Origin: CAZBEA01 sp964490835
GTDB lineage: Bacteria; Patescibacteriota; Microgenomatia; Levybacterales; GWA1-39-11
Length of the DNA stretch: 12,596 nt
Direction: 5' to 3'
Assembly (NCBI GenBank): GCA_964490835.1
Contig: CAZBEA010000026.1
Location: 1 to 12,596 of the forward strand
Positions 6,677 to 12,165 of this stretch are shown in pieces. The notes below the pieces were generated by a model that had not been told where the DNA came from, searched no databases, and saw nothing but the letters and a program-made list of their open reading frames with translations. Positions within the stretch are counted from its first letter, which is position 1. The number at the start of each line of letters is the position of its first letter. Both the position numbers and the translations under genes were made by a program.

Positions 6677-6705
6677 AGGATAGCTGGCTTTGTGGAATAT
6701 CGCAA
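6677..6705 (-). promoter_or_regulatory. promoter of the 506-residue envelope protein gene
   Basis: On the minus strand, TTGCGA (6705 to 6700) is followed by a 17-bp spacer and TATCCT (6682 to 6677). The hexamer ends 6 nt before the ATG at 6670. Both boxes match the sigma-70 consensus at 4 of 6 positions, including the key bases, and the spacing is ideal. Confidence 0.5.
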
Positions 6706-6732
6706 GGAGCGCGAAGCATTCTCAAATTTTTC

Positions 6733-6741
6733 TGGTAGAAT
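6733..6741 (+). promoter_or_regulatory. extended -10 promoter, leaderless, hydrolase gene
   Basis: TGGTAGAAT is an extended -10 element (TG, one base, TAGAAT). The hexamer ends exactly 6 nt before the GTG at 6748, which supports that non-ATG start codon. Confidence 0.6.
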
Positions 6742-6747
6742 ATTTGG

Positions 6748-7632
6748 GTGACAAAAAAAGAAGTCGTAGAAAATATTCCGATACTCCACAAGTATGCAAA
6801 AGTGAAGGGTGGAATGATCCACTATGTGACAACGGGTGAAGGCCCCGTAATCTTACTCGTACATTCATGGAATAATGATTGGTTCGGGTTTGTGCCGTTA
6901 CTCAAAGAATTAAAAGGTTTTCATGTTATTGCTCTTGATTTGCCCGGGTATGGAGGGTCAAAAGATATGTATCCGAAATATTCGGTTGATATTATGGCAG
7001 ATGTTGTTGCCGCATTTATCGACGCGTTGAAAATAAAACCTTCTATTACGTGTGGAATTTCGATGGGGGCCGGGGTTGTGATTGATTTTGGAGCACGATA
7101 TCCTCAGAAAACAGAGACGATTATAGCAATGGGCGCGCCGGTTTTGAAAGATGCGTGGATAGGCGCCAAAATCTATGCATTTTTGATGAAGACAGGGAAT
7201 GTAAACAGGCTCACACAAAGAGTTGGGAAAAGAATTGTTTCAAATTACTACTACGGTCACATGACTGCAAAATACCTCAACCTTCATAACTACAGCAAAG
7301 AATTAGTCGATAAATACGGACTGTATGGAAGAAGTCGAAATGAGGCAAAAACCCTTTTTAATATGTCTGTGAGTATGACAAAGTTTGATGCGGTGTCGGC
7401 TTTGAAAAAGGCTACGGTTCCAACGCATCTGGTATTTGGTAAGTATGACAAATTGGTTGATATTAAAAAGGCAATTCTCACCGCCCGAAAAAATAAATTC
7501 GTGACAGTCGAACTCATTGATAATGCAGGACACGTTGTAACGCTTGAAAAACCTCGGGAATCGGCAGCTGCAATTGAGAAATTTAAACGACAAAAAATAC
7601 GTACAAGAAATATCTCAAAAGTTAAAAATTAA
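6748..7632 (+). CDS. alpha/beta hydrolase
   Basis: This 294-residue soluble protein has the alpha/beta hydrolase layout. PVILLVHSWNNDWFGF (about 33-48) forms the first strand and oxyanion region, with HS in place of the usual HG. DLPGYGGS follows (about 64-71). The nucleophile elbow is GISMG with Ser105. The acid is likely Asp234 in FGKYDKLV and the histidine His262 in NAGHVV, giving a complete Ser-Asp-His triad. A cap-like insert lies at about 130-215. Family members hydrolyse esters, amides, epoxides or C-C bonds; the substrate here cannot be told. Translation starts with GTG, which I support by the -10 box 6 nt upstream and by the absence of a better ATG before the fold. The tail is Lys/Arg-rich. 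Its TAA shares the palindrome TTAA with the stop of the convergent gene. No signal peptide is visible, so it is probably cytoplasmic. Confidence 0.9.
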   Translation: MTKKEVVENIPILHKYAKVKGGMIHYVTTGEGPVILLVHSWNNDWFGFVPLLKELKGFHVIALDLPGYGGSKDMYPKYSVDIMADVVAAFIDALKIKPSITCGISMGAGVVIDFGARYPQKTETIIAMGAPVLKDAWIGAKIYAFLMKTGNVNRLTQRVGKRIVSNYYYGHMTAKYLNLHNYSKELVDKYGLYGRSRNEAKTLFNMSVSMTKFDAVSALKKATVPTHLVFGKYDKLVDIKKAILTARKNKFVTVELIDNAGHVVTLEKPRESAAAIEKFKRQKIRTRNISKVKN

Positions 7633-8480
7633 AAAGCTTGTTGCCGAAAATATTTCCACAGTGCATTTCCGTCAAAGAGGGTACTTCGTGGAATCATAAG
7701 ATTTTTGAGTGATTCGGGGTAGAGAGTTTCGTAAGCTCTATTGATGCGTGCAATATTGGCAGGCGATGTGACTCGGATCCATTGGAGAACTTCCGACTCG
7801 ACATCAAGGTATCGGATTTCCTCGGCTCCTTCAAATACCGAGCGGAATTCACCCTTTATCATCCTCATTCCTATTTTTTTCTTCCAATCATAATATTGAT
7901 CAAGATCCTCAACTTTCTCGGTTAGCGGGTATGTGATGCGTGCGACGTCACAGGGAATTTCAGAGAATCCGGAAATAATACTTGCCGCAACTCTCTTAAC
8001 ACCATCGGCAACATAATAAAATGGTCCTGCGGGTCCCATGATCTCGACCATTTTTATGCGCTTTTCAGGTGTTCTTTCGTGAAACATAGCCTCAATCATC
8101 TGGGCATCATCTGCCCGGTCGATAAAATTTTTGGCAATTTGCGCAATTTCACCCGCTTCGTCTTGTGGCTCAGCAGCCCAACCCATTTCATCTTCGTATG
8201 GCTTGGCGATAACATTATTTAAAAGTACCCACGAAAATTCAGGTTGAGCAGTGAGTGGCGAGAGAATATCCGAAAGCGTAATGTAGGAAATAAGCGGTCT
8301 GTCCTTGAGTCGTGTACGGCGCGTATCCATTTCATCAAGCGTAATCGAGCGCATAAGAGGAGTAACTTGTTCAGAAATGTGTTTGAGTAAATGACCGTGT
8401 GAAACAACCGCCTTAGGGCTGAAATGGGGGATGTAATGATCTGAGGGATATTCAAATGTTAAAAAAGAGTGGGCATCCAT
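7629..8480 (-). CDS. unknown protein with possible ParB/sulfiredoxin-like core
   Basis: I do not recognise this 283-residue protein with confidence. Residues about 142-182 (IKMVEIMGP, FYYVADGVKRVAAS, GFSEIPCDV) fit the core of ParB N-terminal-like domains: a strand, then a D-G-x-x-R turn leading into an Ala-rich helix, then IPxxV. In that fold the G-x-x-R loop binds nucleotide or phosphate. Here the loop is DGVKR (159-163). The flanking parts are rich in charged helices with no helix-turn-helix I can identify, so a role as the chromosome partition protein ParB is unlikely. It has no membrane segment or signal peptide. The ATG at 8480 has an extended -10 box ending 6 nt upstream. It is divergent from the membrane operon at 8547 and overlaps the hydrolase by 4 bp tail to tail. 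A cytoplasmic enzyme or regulator is likely; the fold call is tentative. Confidence 0.72.
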   Translation of the reverse strand: MDAHSFLTFEYPSDHYIPHFSPKAVVSHGHLLKHISEQVTPLMRSITLDEMDTRRTRLKDRPLISYITLSDILSPLTAQPEFSWVLLNNVIAKPYEDEMGWAAEPQDEAGEIAQIAKNFIDRADDAQMIEAMFHERTPEKRIKMVEIMGPAGPFYYVADGVKRVAASIISGFSEIPCDVARITYPLTEKVEDLDQYYDWKKKIGMRMIKGEFRSVFEGAEEIRYLDVESEVLQWIRVTSPANIARINRAYETLYPESLKNLMIPRSTLFDGNALWKYFRQQAF

Positions 8481-8486
8481 ACTTTC

Positions 8487-8495
8487 ACTATATCA
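8487..8495 (-). promoter_or_regulatory. extended -10 promoter, leaderless, ParB-like gene
   Basis: The minus strand reads TGATATAGT, an extended -10 element whose hexamer ends 6 nt before the ATG at 8480. It is divergent from the promoter at 8511-8540, with about 40 bp between the two -10 boxes. Confidence 0.6.
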
Positions 8496-8510
8496 AATAC
8501 ACACTGGGGA

Positions 8511-8540
8511 TTGAAATATTTTTCCAAATTTGGTTATAGT
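8511..8540 (+). promoter_or_regulatory. promoter of the membrane-protein operon
   Basis: TTGAAA at 8511-8516 and TATAGT at 8535-8540 are separated by 18 bp. The -10 box ends exactly 6 nt before the ATG at 8547, so the operon would start as a leaderless mRNA. Confidence 0.6.
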
Positions 8541-8546
8541 AAAATT

Positions 8547-9020
8547 ATGCATAAGCATTTTGTATCTCCCCTGACAGTGAGCGCTTTTTTCCTCAGTTGG
8601 CTTGCAGTTATATTTTTTTATGGAGCGCTTAGGTTTGCATCGCTCACCGGCGATGACTTTGTCCCACTCTTTCTTTTCTTGCTTGTAACTATCGTAATCG
8701 CCTCGGTTGTGTCGGCGTATTTTTGGGAAAAGGCGCTTGTTCATCGTCATAGACATACGCATTTTTCCCTCGCATCAACACTGCTGGTAACCGGCGCAAT
8801 TTTTGCACTTCTGTCAGTTGTAAGCATCAACGGCAGGCCGCTATTACTTGGTATATACGTTGCTTTGGGGAATTTTTTGAGAGATAGTGTGGGTGTAAAT
8901 ATTTTCTATCTTGATTATTCGGGATTTGCACTCGTGTATTTGGGAATCAGCGCGATAATACTGTCGTTAGTTTTGGATTTTGTACTTTTCAAGGTGATGT
9001 ACAAAAAAAGAAAGAAATAA
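8547..9020 (+). CDS. small integral membrane protein, unknown
   Basis: This 157-residue protein is mostly hydrophobic. Likely membrane segments lie at about 10-30, 38-60, 74-94 and 122-150, with a shorter hydrophobic stretch near 98-112. A basic cluster (KALVHRHRHTH, 62-72) marks a cytoplasmic or interfacial loop, and the C-terminus is Lys/Arg-rich. No family motif is recognised. The ATG at 8547 is preferred over the in-frame ATG at 8469 because the promoter ends 6 nt before it, and the extra 26 residues would cross that promoter. It is the first gene of a tight operon: its TAA shares a base with the ATG of the RDD gene. Function unknown. Confidence 0.8.
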   Translation: MHKHFVSPLTVSAFFLSWLAVIFFYGALRFASLTGDDFVPLFLFLLVTIVIASVVSAYFWEKALVHRHRHTHFSLASTLLVTGAIFALLSVVSINGRPLLLGIYVALGNFLRDSVGVNIFYLDYSGFALVYLGISAIILSLVLDFVLFKVMYKKRKK

Positions 9021-9454
9021 TGGCCGAAAAGTCACTACAATACGCAGGGTTTTGGAGAAGATTTGCTGCAACTATTGTTGATCTGGTTCTTATGACATTG
9101 ATTCAGATGGGAATATTTATTAGCTTTGGTCTTTCTCCGAATGTTTTTGACCCGACACAAAACACCGACGTAAATTATGGAATTGCACAACTCCTGTTCT
9201 TTGTAGTGAACGTAGCGTTTGATGTTATTTTCTGGGTTAATTTTAACGGTGCAACACCCGGTAAAAGAGCTCTTGGAATTAAGATAGTGACACAAAACGG
9301 TCGACCGATTACTTATTCGGTCGCGCTGGTGCGATGGTTTTCGTACTTTATTGCGCTTATGCCTTTTGGGCTAGGATTTTTGTGGATCATCTTTGATAAG
9401 AAAAAACAAGGCTGGCACGATAAATTAGTTTCGACAATTGTAGTGAGAACATAA
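9020..9454 (+). CDS. RDD family membrane protein
   Basis: This 144-residue protein fits the RDD family, named for a conserved Arg and two Asp. It has YAGFWRRFAATIVDLVL (about 8-24, Arg13/14 and Asp21), NGATPGKRALGIKIV (76-90) and the closing IFDKKKQGWHDKLVSTIVV (124-142, Asp134). These are family signatures around membrane helices at about 17-36, 55-74 and 103-124. RDD proteins are poorly characterised; some are linked to ion or solute transport. The ATG overlaps the previous stop (TAATG), which fits translational coupling, and the next gene starts 3 bp after its TAA. I see no Shine-Dalgarno sequence. Confidence 0.93.
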   Translation: MAEKSLQYAGFWRRFAATIVDLVLMTLIQMGIFISFGLSPNVFDPTQNTDVNYGIAQLLFFVVNVAFDVIFWVNFNGATPGKRALGIKIVTQNGRPITYSVALVRWFSYFIALMPFGLGFLWIIFDKKKQGWHDKLVSTIVVRT

Positions 9455-9457
9455 GCC

Positions 9458-9868
9458 ATGGCAAATAATTCCAAAAACCAGGGAGCCTCAGAAGATACAC
9501 GAACAATCGTGACGGTATTGCTTCTGATATTTTTTCCACTTGTTGGGCTTGTTTTAATGTGGGCGTGGACAAATTGGAAAAAATGGGTGAAGTGGCTTAT
9601 AACAGCCATATTTATATTTTGGACAGTTCTAACAATCGTATTGGTTGGAATATTTGTGGCAGCAGTTTTGGTAACTGTTGATCCTGCGGGTCAACTTGAA
9701 AAGGCCGAAAAAGCAACAGAATTAAACGTATGTATTCAGTCGTGTATCCAACAATTGCAGGTTACGCAAGGAGCCAATTTCGATCAGAATACTGCGGTCT
9801 CAACATGTCGAGATACCTGTCTCGTGACTTCCGGTTCCGGTCAAAATTCCGCACCTATGGCTCAATAA
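9458..9868 (+). CDS. two-helix membrane protein with twin CX3C tail
   Basis: This 136-residue protein has two likely membrane helices at about 17-37 and 47-73, joined by a short Trp/Lys loop (WTNWKKWVKW). That arrangement puts both ends on the same side. The C-terminal region (about 74-136) holds four cysteines in two CX3C pairs (C92/C96 and C117/C121), 20 residues apart, on predicted helices. This recalls twin-CX3C helical hairpins held by two disulfides. No family name is recognised. Given the DsbA- and DsbB-like genes 0.4 kb downstream, I infer that the tail may face the oxidising outside and be a disulfide client; a metal-binding tail is the alternative. It is last in the operon with the RDD gene, and its TAA lies 8 bp from the 3' end of the convergent tRNA-Pro gene. 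Confidence 0.78.
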   Translation: MANNSKNQGASEDTRTIVTVLLLIFFPLVGLVLMWAWTNWKKWVKWLITAIFIFWTVLTIVLVGIFVAAVLVTVDPAGQLEKAEKATELNVCIQSCIQQLQVTQGANFDQNTAVSTCRDTCLVTSGSGQNSAPMAQ

Positions 9869-9876
9869 GTTTTGTG

Positions 9877-9948
9877 TCGGGGTGGAGGGAATTGAACCCT
9901 CTGCCACACGAACCCGAATCGTGTATGCAACCGATACACCTCACCCCG
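9877..9948 (-). tRNA. tRNA-Pro (anticodon CGG)
   Basis: On the minus strand it folds as a full cloverleaf of 72 nt. The acceptor CGGGGTG/CACCCCG has 7 perfect pairs and discriminator A. The D-arm is GTGT/GCAT. The anticodon stem CACGA/TCGTG has the loop TTCGGGT (anticodon CGG at 9916 to 9914), the variable loop is 5 nt, and the T-arm is GAGGG/CCCTC with loop TTCAATT. C1-G72 and G37 are typical of bacterial tRNA-Pro. The 3' CCA is not encoded (CAC follows the acceptor plus discriminator), so a CCA-adding enzyme is needed. It reads codon CCG. Confidence 0.95.
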
Positions 9949-9950
9949 TA

Positions 9951-9981
9951 ATGGCAGTTCGTAATTTTTATTCTGCGCCAT
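9951..9981. repeat. hairpin between tRNA-Pro and the palindromic element
   Basis: ATGGCAG (9951-9957) pairs with CTGCGCCAT (9973-9981) with a 2-nt bulge and an AT-rich loop of 15 nt. It begins 2 bp from the 5' end of tRNA-Pro on the minus strand. It could guide processing of the tRNA precursor. It lacks a T-run, so it is not a classic terminator. Confidence 0.35.
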
Positions 9982-9982
9982 C

Positions 9983-10049
9983 GAGTGGAGTCGAACACAT
10001 TCGCTTCGTTCAGTGCGAGAGTGTTGGTTTAAAACCTTTAACCCCACTC
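9983..10049 (-). other. structured palindromic element with tRNA-like boxes (degenerate tRNA or REP-like insertion)
   Basis: Between the two tRNAs lies a 67-nt region that can fold as a three-way junction. The outer stem pairs GAGTGG (9983-9988) with CCACTC (10044-10049). A long hairpin pairs 9994-10004 with 10015-10025 over 11 positions with one mismatch and one G-T. A small hairpin is GGTT/AACC (10026-10036). On the minus strand it has a D-arm-like stretch (CTGAGTGG then TTAAAGG) and a T-loop-like TTCGACTCC. However, no acceptor stem, T-stem or 5-bp anticodon arm can be formed, so it is not an intact tRNA. The long hairpin (core ACTGAACGAAGCGA on the minus strand) looks like the short palindromes scattered in many bacterial genomes. 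A palindrome inserted into an old tRNA-Ser/Leu-type gene would explain both parts; this is inference. Confidence 0.4.
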
Positions 10050-10071
10050 AGAGTTTCTGTTACTTTACTTG

Positions 10072-10144
10072 CGTCCCCGATTGGAGTCGAACCAACAATC
10101 TTTCCCTTAGGACGGGACTGCTCAATCCATTAAGCTACGGGGAC
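10072..10144 (-). tRNA. tRNA-Arg (anticodon CCT)
   Basis: On the minus strand it forms a 73-nt cloverleaf. The acceptor GTCCCCG/CGGGGAC has 7 pairs and discriminator G. The D-arm is GCTT/GAGC with loop AATGGATT. The anticodon arm is GTCCC/GGGAA with loop GTCCTAA (anticodon CCT at 10111 to 10109). The variable loop is AGATT, and the T-arm is GTTGG/CCAAT with loop TTCGACT. The anticodon stem has one G27-A43 mismatch, and G at position 32 is unusual, but the fold is otherwise sound. CCA is not encoded. It reads AGG. It is first in the minus-strand tRNA unit. Confidence 0.92.
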
Positions 10145-10153
10145 AACAGGGTT

Positions 10154-10159
10154 ATTATA
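10154..10159 (-). promoter_or_regulatory. -10 box of the tRNA transcription unit
   Basis: The minus strand reads TATAAT, ending 9 nt before the first base of tRNA-Arg at 10144. The precursor would therefore carry only about 1-3 extra 5' nucleotides. No clear -35 element is seen in the AT-rich DNA upstream. Confidence 0.5.
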
Positions 10160-10202
10160 ATCGATTTATATACGAATTTATAGTTTGAGCAGTCTTAATT
10201 TA

Positions 10203-10231
10203 TTGACTTAAGCTCCAACTTTTCGTATCAT
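10203..10231 (+). promoter_or_regulatory. full sigma-70-type promoter of the dsbA-like gene
   Basis: TTGACT (10203-10208), a 17-bp spacer and TATCAT (10226-10231) form the most complete promoter in the window. The -10 box ends 12 nt before the ATG at 10244, giving a leader of about 5 nt. It is divergent from the tRNA promoter. Confidence 0.65.
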
Positions 10232-10243
10232 AGAACACGCCTT

Positions 10244-10957
10244 ATGAACAAAATAATCGTGATCGCGCTCACAGCACTTCTCGGGCTCGGATTCGTTGGA
10301 TTTATCGTCTTTGCCAAAGAATCGAAAAAGACCACATCTACCGAAACTTCCGATAAAGCAGTGACCATCGAGAAGACCGGAATGTTCAAGGGGTCTGAAA
10401 ATTCTCCGGTAACTCTTGTCGAATTTGCTGATTTTCAATGTCCGTACTGCGCAACAGCGTATCCTATTCTTGAGGAGGTCCTAAAGGAATACGATGGGAA
10501 AGTCAGATTTAATTACAAGCATTTCCCTCTTATATCTATTCACCGTAATGCAGTTCCGGCGGCAACCGCTGCCGAAGCAGCCGGTCTTCAGGGAAAATTC
10601 TGGGAAATGTACAGTCTTTTATACTCACGACAACAGGATTGGAGTAACGAGCCGTCGGCTGGGAAAAAGTTTGAAGAATACGCATCCGAGCTTGATCTTG
10701 ATGTCGAGAAATTTAAATCAGATATGACGAGTGATGCATTAGCCAAAAAAATCGATGACCAGCGCAACGAAGGAATTTCACTCGGTGTTAACTCGACACC
10801 CACCTTTTTCTTAAATGGAAAGAGAATCGAGCTGGAAAGTTTGTCGATTGAAGAATTTAGAAAACTCTTCGATGCCGAACTTGCAAAGGGAGCCCCCACA
10901 CAGGAATCTTCGGCATCAACACCATCTGCTGAAACAATAGTCACCCCAACAGAATAA
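10244..10957 (+). CDS. membrane-anchored DsbA-like thiol oxidoreductase
   Basis: This 237-residue protein has an N-terminal membrane anchor or signal (about 4-24), a Ser/Thr/Lys linker (25-45), and a thioredoxin-like DsbA domain. The active site is CPYC (C66, C69) in VEFADFQCPYCATAYP. The cis-proline loop is STPTFFLNG (T185-P186), as in the DsbA/BdbD-like family. DsbA-type enzymes insert disulfides into proteins outside the cytoplasmic membrane. The tail after about residue 216 is low-complexity Ser/Thr/Pro, probably disordered. It carries its own promoter and leads the operon with the DsbB-like partner, whose start codon follows its stop after 2 bp. I see no Cys in the signal region, so it is not a lipoprotein. 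Confidence 0.93.
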   Translation: MNKIIVIALTALLGLGFVGFIVFAKESKKTTSTETSDKAVTIEKTGMFKGSENSPVTLVEFADFQCPYCATAYPILEEVLKEYDGKVRFNYKHFPLISIHRNAVPAATAAEAAGLQGKFWEMYSLLYSRQQDWSNEPSAGKKFEEYASELDLDVEKFKSDMTSDALAKKIDDQRNEGISLGVNSTPTFFLNGKRIELESLSIEEFRKLFDAELAKGAPTQESSASTPSAETIVTPTE

Positions 10958-10959
10958 CT

Positions 10960-11517
10960 ATGGACTCAGGAATTCCATTTGATTTCATCGCCAACCTTCT
11001 GGCGCTCGGCACCTTGGGTATCTGTGTGTTCTCGGTTGTAATTCTTATTCTTTTGATTCTTGGCTATGTTGCTCCCAAGAACAGCGCTGTTCGGAATTCG
11101 AAAAAGATAGTTAATTCGTATTCTTTGTATGTTGCATTCATCTTCTCCCTCGGCGCAACGGTCGGGAGTCTTTTTATGTCAGAACTCGGTGGGCTCGAAC
11201 CGTGTACTCTCTGTTGGTATCAAAGGATATTTATGTACCCGCAGACATTTCTCTTTTTGCTGGCGATGTACTATAAAGATTCGAAGGTATTTTTGTACTC
11301 GTTATTTTTGTCCTCAATCGGCCTACTTATCGCGCTTTGGCACGTATTTATAGAATACCAACCACAGTTTGAGACGTGTAGTGAGGGGACTGTTGCGTGT
11401 TCTGCAATACAATTTGAGGCTTTTGGGTTTGTGACGATTCCATTCATGTCCGCCTCAACCTTTGCATTTCTGGTTCTTATTTCACTTCTGTCCCTCAAAT
11501 ACAACAGTAAAAAATAA
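10960..11517 (+). CDS. DsbB/BdbC-like quinone-dependent disulfide oxidoreductase
   Basis: This 185-residue membrane protein has the BdbC/DsbB signature EPCTLCWYQRIFMYP (about 80-94), with redox cysteines C82 and C85. A second pair, C140 and C147, lies in the loop ETCSEGTVACSAI. Family members reoxidise DsbA using quinone, which completes the pathway with the gene directly upstream. Standard DsbB has four membrane helices. Here those are at about 54-74, 90-104, 109-131 and 155-178, and an additional N-terminal helix (about 10-37) followed by a basic loop makes five. Start ATG lies 2 bp after the dsbA-like stop, with no Shine-Dalgarno sequence. No bacterial VKOR signature is present, so DsbB is the better call. 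Confidence 0.92.
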   Translation: MDSGIPFDFIANLLALGTLGICVFSVVILILLILGYVAPKNSAVRNSKKIVNSYSLYVAFIFSLGATVGSLFMSELGGLEPCTLCWYQRIFMYPQTFLFLLAMYYKDSKVFLYSLFLSSIGLLIALWHVFIEYQPQFETCSEGTVACSAIQFEAFGFVTIPFMSASTFAFLVLISLLSLKYNSKK

Positions 11518-11545
11518 CTTTGTTGATTTTTCTTCGTATGCGCTT

Positions 11546-11556
11546 CACAATAGAAT
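11546..11556 (+). promoter_or_regulatory. possible internal promoter before the DedA gene
   Basis: The overlapping hexamers CACAAT (11546-11551, 7 nt before the ATG) and TAGAAT (11551-11556, 2 nt before the ATG) both resemble -10 boxes. CACAAT fits the spacing seen elsewhere in the window, while TAGAAT fits the consensus better but lies too close. Readthrough from the dsbB-like gene 41 bp upstream is the alternative. Confidence 0.3.
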
Positions 11557-11558
11557 AA

Positions 11559-12164
11559 ATGATTGAGCTTATCGAGCAGCTGTTTGGACAGTATGGTATT
11601 TTGATTGTCTTTGTCGGTGGACTGTTGGAAAGTCTTGTTATAACGGGAATATTTATTCCGGGAAGCGTACTTTTACTTGTCGGCGGTTATTATGCGAGTA
11701 TTGGACTTGTGTCACCGTTCGAACTTCTTATCATGGGAATAGCAGGAATGTATGTGGGGGATATTTTAAATTATTGTCTGGGTAGAATATTCCGGGGGAG
11801 AATTCTTTCTCAGAAGTCTCGAAAAATTTTGAATCTCCACATCAACACATTTCAAAAAGCTTCGAGAAAATACGGGACCGGACTAATCGGATACGGGCAT
11901 GTTTTGGGGAGTGTCAGGTCATTTATTTGTTTTGGGGCGGGGGCATTTGGTTATCCGTTCTATCATTTCTTACTTGTCACATTTCTTTCAACCGTTGCAT
12001 GGGCGAGTATTTTTGTCGTGACAGGGGTGCTTCTTGGGAGCGCGAGTATTGCGGCACACGATATCATCCAAAAAATTCAATTTATAGCAATAATTCTTGC
12101 AATTTTAGCGTTCGGACTGTGGTTGGTACATAAGAAAGTTCAGGCACAATTTAAATTCAACTAA
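11559..12164 (+). CDS. DedA family (SNARE-associated/VTT domain) membrane protein
   Basis: This 201-residue membrane protein has the DedA pattern. GLLESLVITGIFIPGSVLLLVGGYYAS (about 21-47) contains the family Glu and Pro-Gly. MYVGDILNYCLGRIFRG (64-80) gives the G-D-x-x-x-Y-x-x-G-R motif. YGHVLGSVRSFICFGAGAFGYPFYHFL (112-138) corresponds to the RFxPxxRxxxPxxAG region, with Arg120 kept and several prolines replaced. DedA proteins flip lipids such as undecaprenyl phosphate or phosphatidylethanolamine and affect membrane potential and envelope integrity. The gene lies in the envelope cluster and ends 1 bp before the sortase ATG, so the two are likely co-translated. No Shine-Dalgarno sequence is visible. 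Confidence 0.9.
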   Translation: MIELIEQLFGQYGILIVFVGGLLESLVITGIFIPGSVLLLVGGYYASIGLVSPFELLIMGIAGMYVGDILNYCLGRIFRGRILSQKSRKILNLHINTFQKASRKYGTGLIGYGHVLGSVRSFICFGAGAFGYPFYHFLLVTFLSTVAWASIFVVTGVLLGSASIAAHDIIQKIQFIAIILAILAFGLWLVHKKVQAQFKFN

Positions 12165-12165
12165 T

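Noticed and set aside
6696..6720. A weak palindrome (GAAT...CGC/GCG...ATTC) upstream of the hydrolase with a GCGAAGC core similar to the hairpin between the tRNAs.
   Set aside because: Only short stems pair around an internal loop, and part of it is already the -35 region of the opposing promoter. The similarity is too short to call a second repeat copy.
7629..8480. Chromosome partition protein ParB.
   Set aside because: No helix-turn-helix, no parA neighbour and no parS-like 16-mer were seen; only the core loop resembles the fold.
9983..10061. An intact third tRNA (Ser/Leu type, or a UUA-anticodon suppressor) between tRNA-Arg and tRNA-Pro.
   Set aside because: Possible acceptor halves do not pair when the T-loop is placed at TTCGACT, the T-stem has at most one or two pairs, and the anticodon stem has only two GC pairs.
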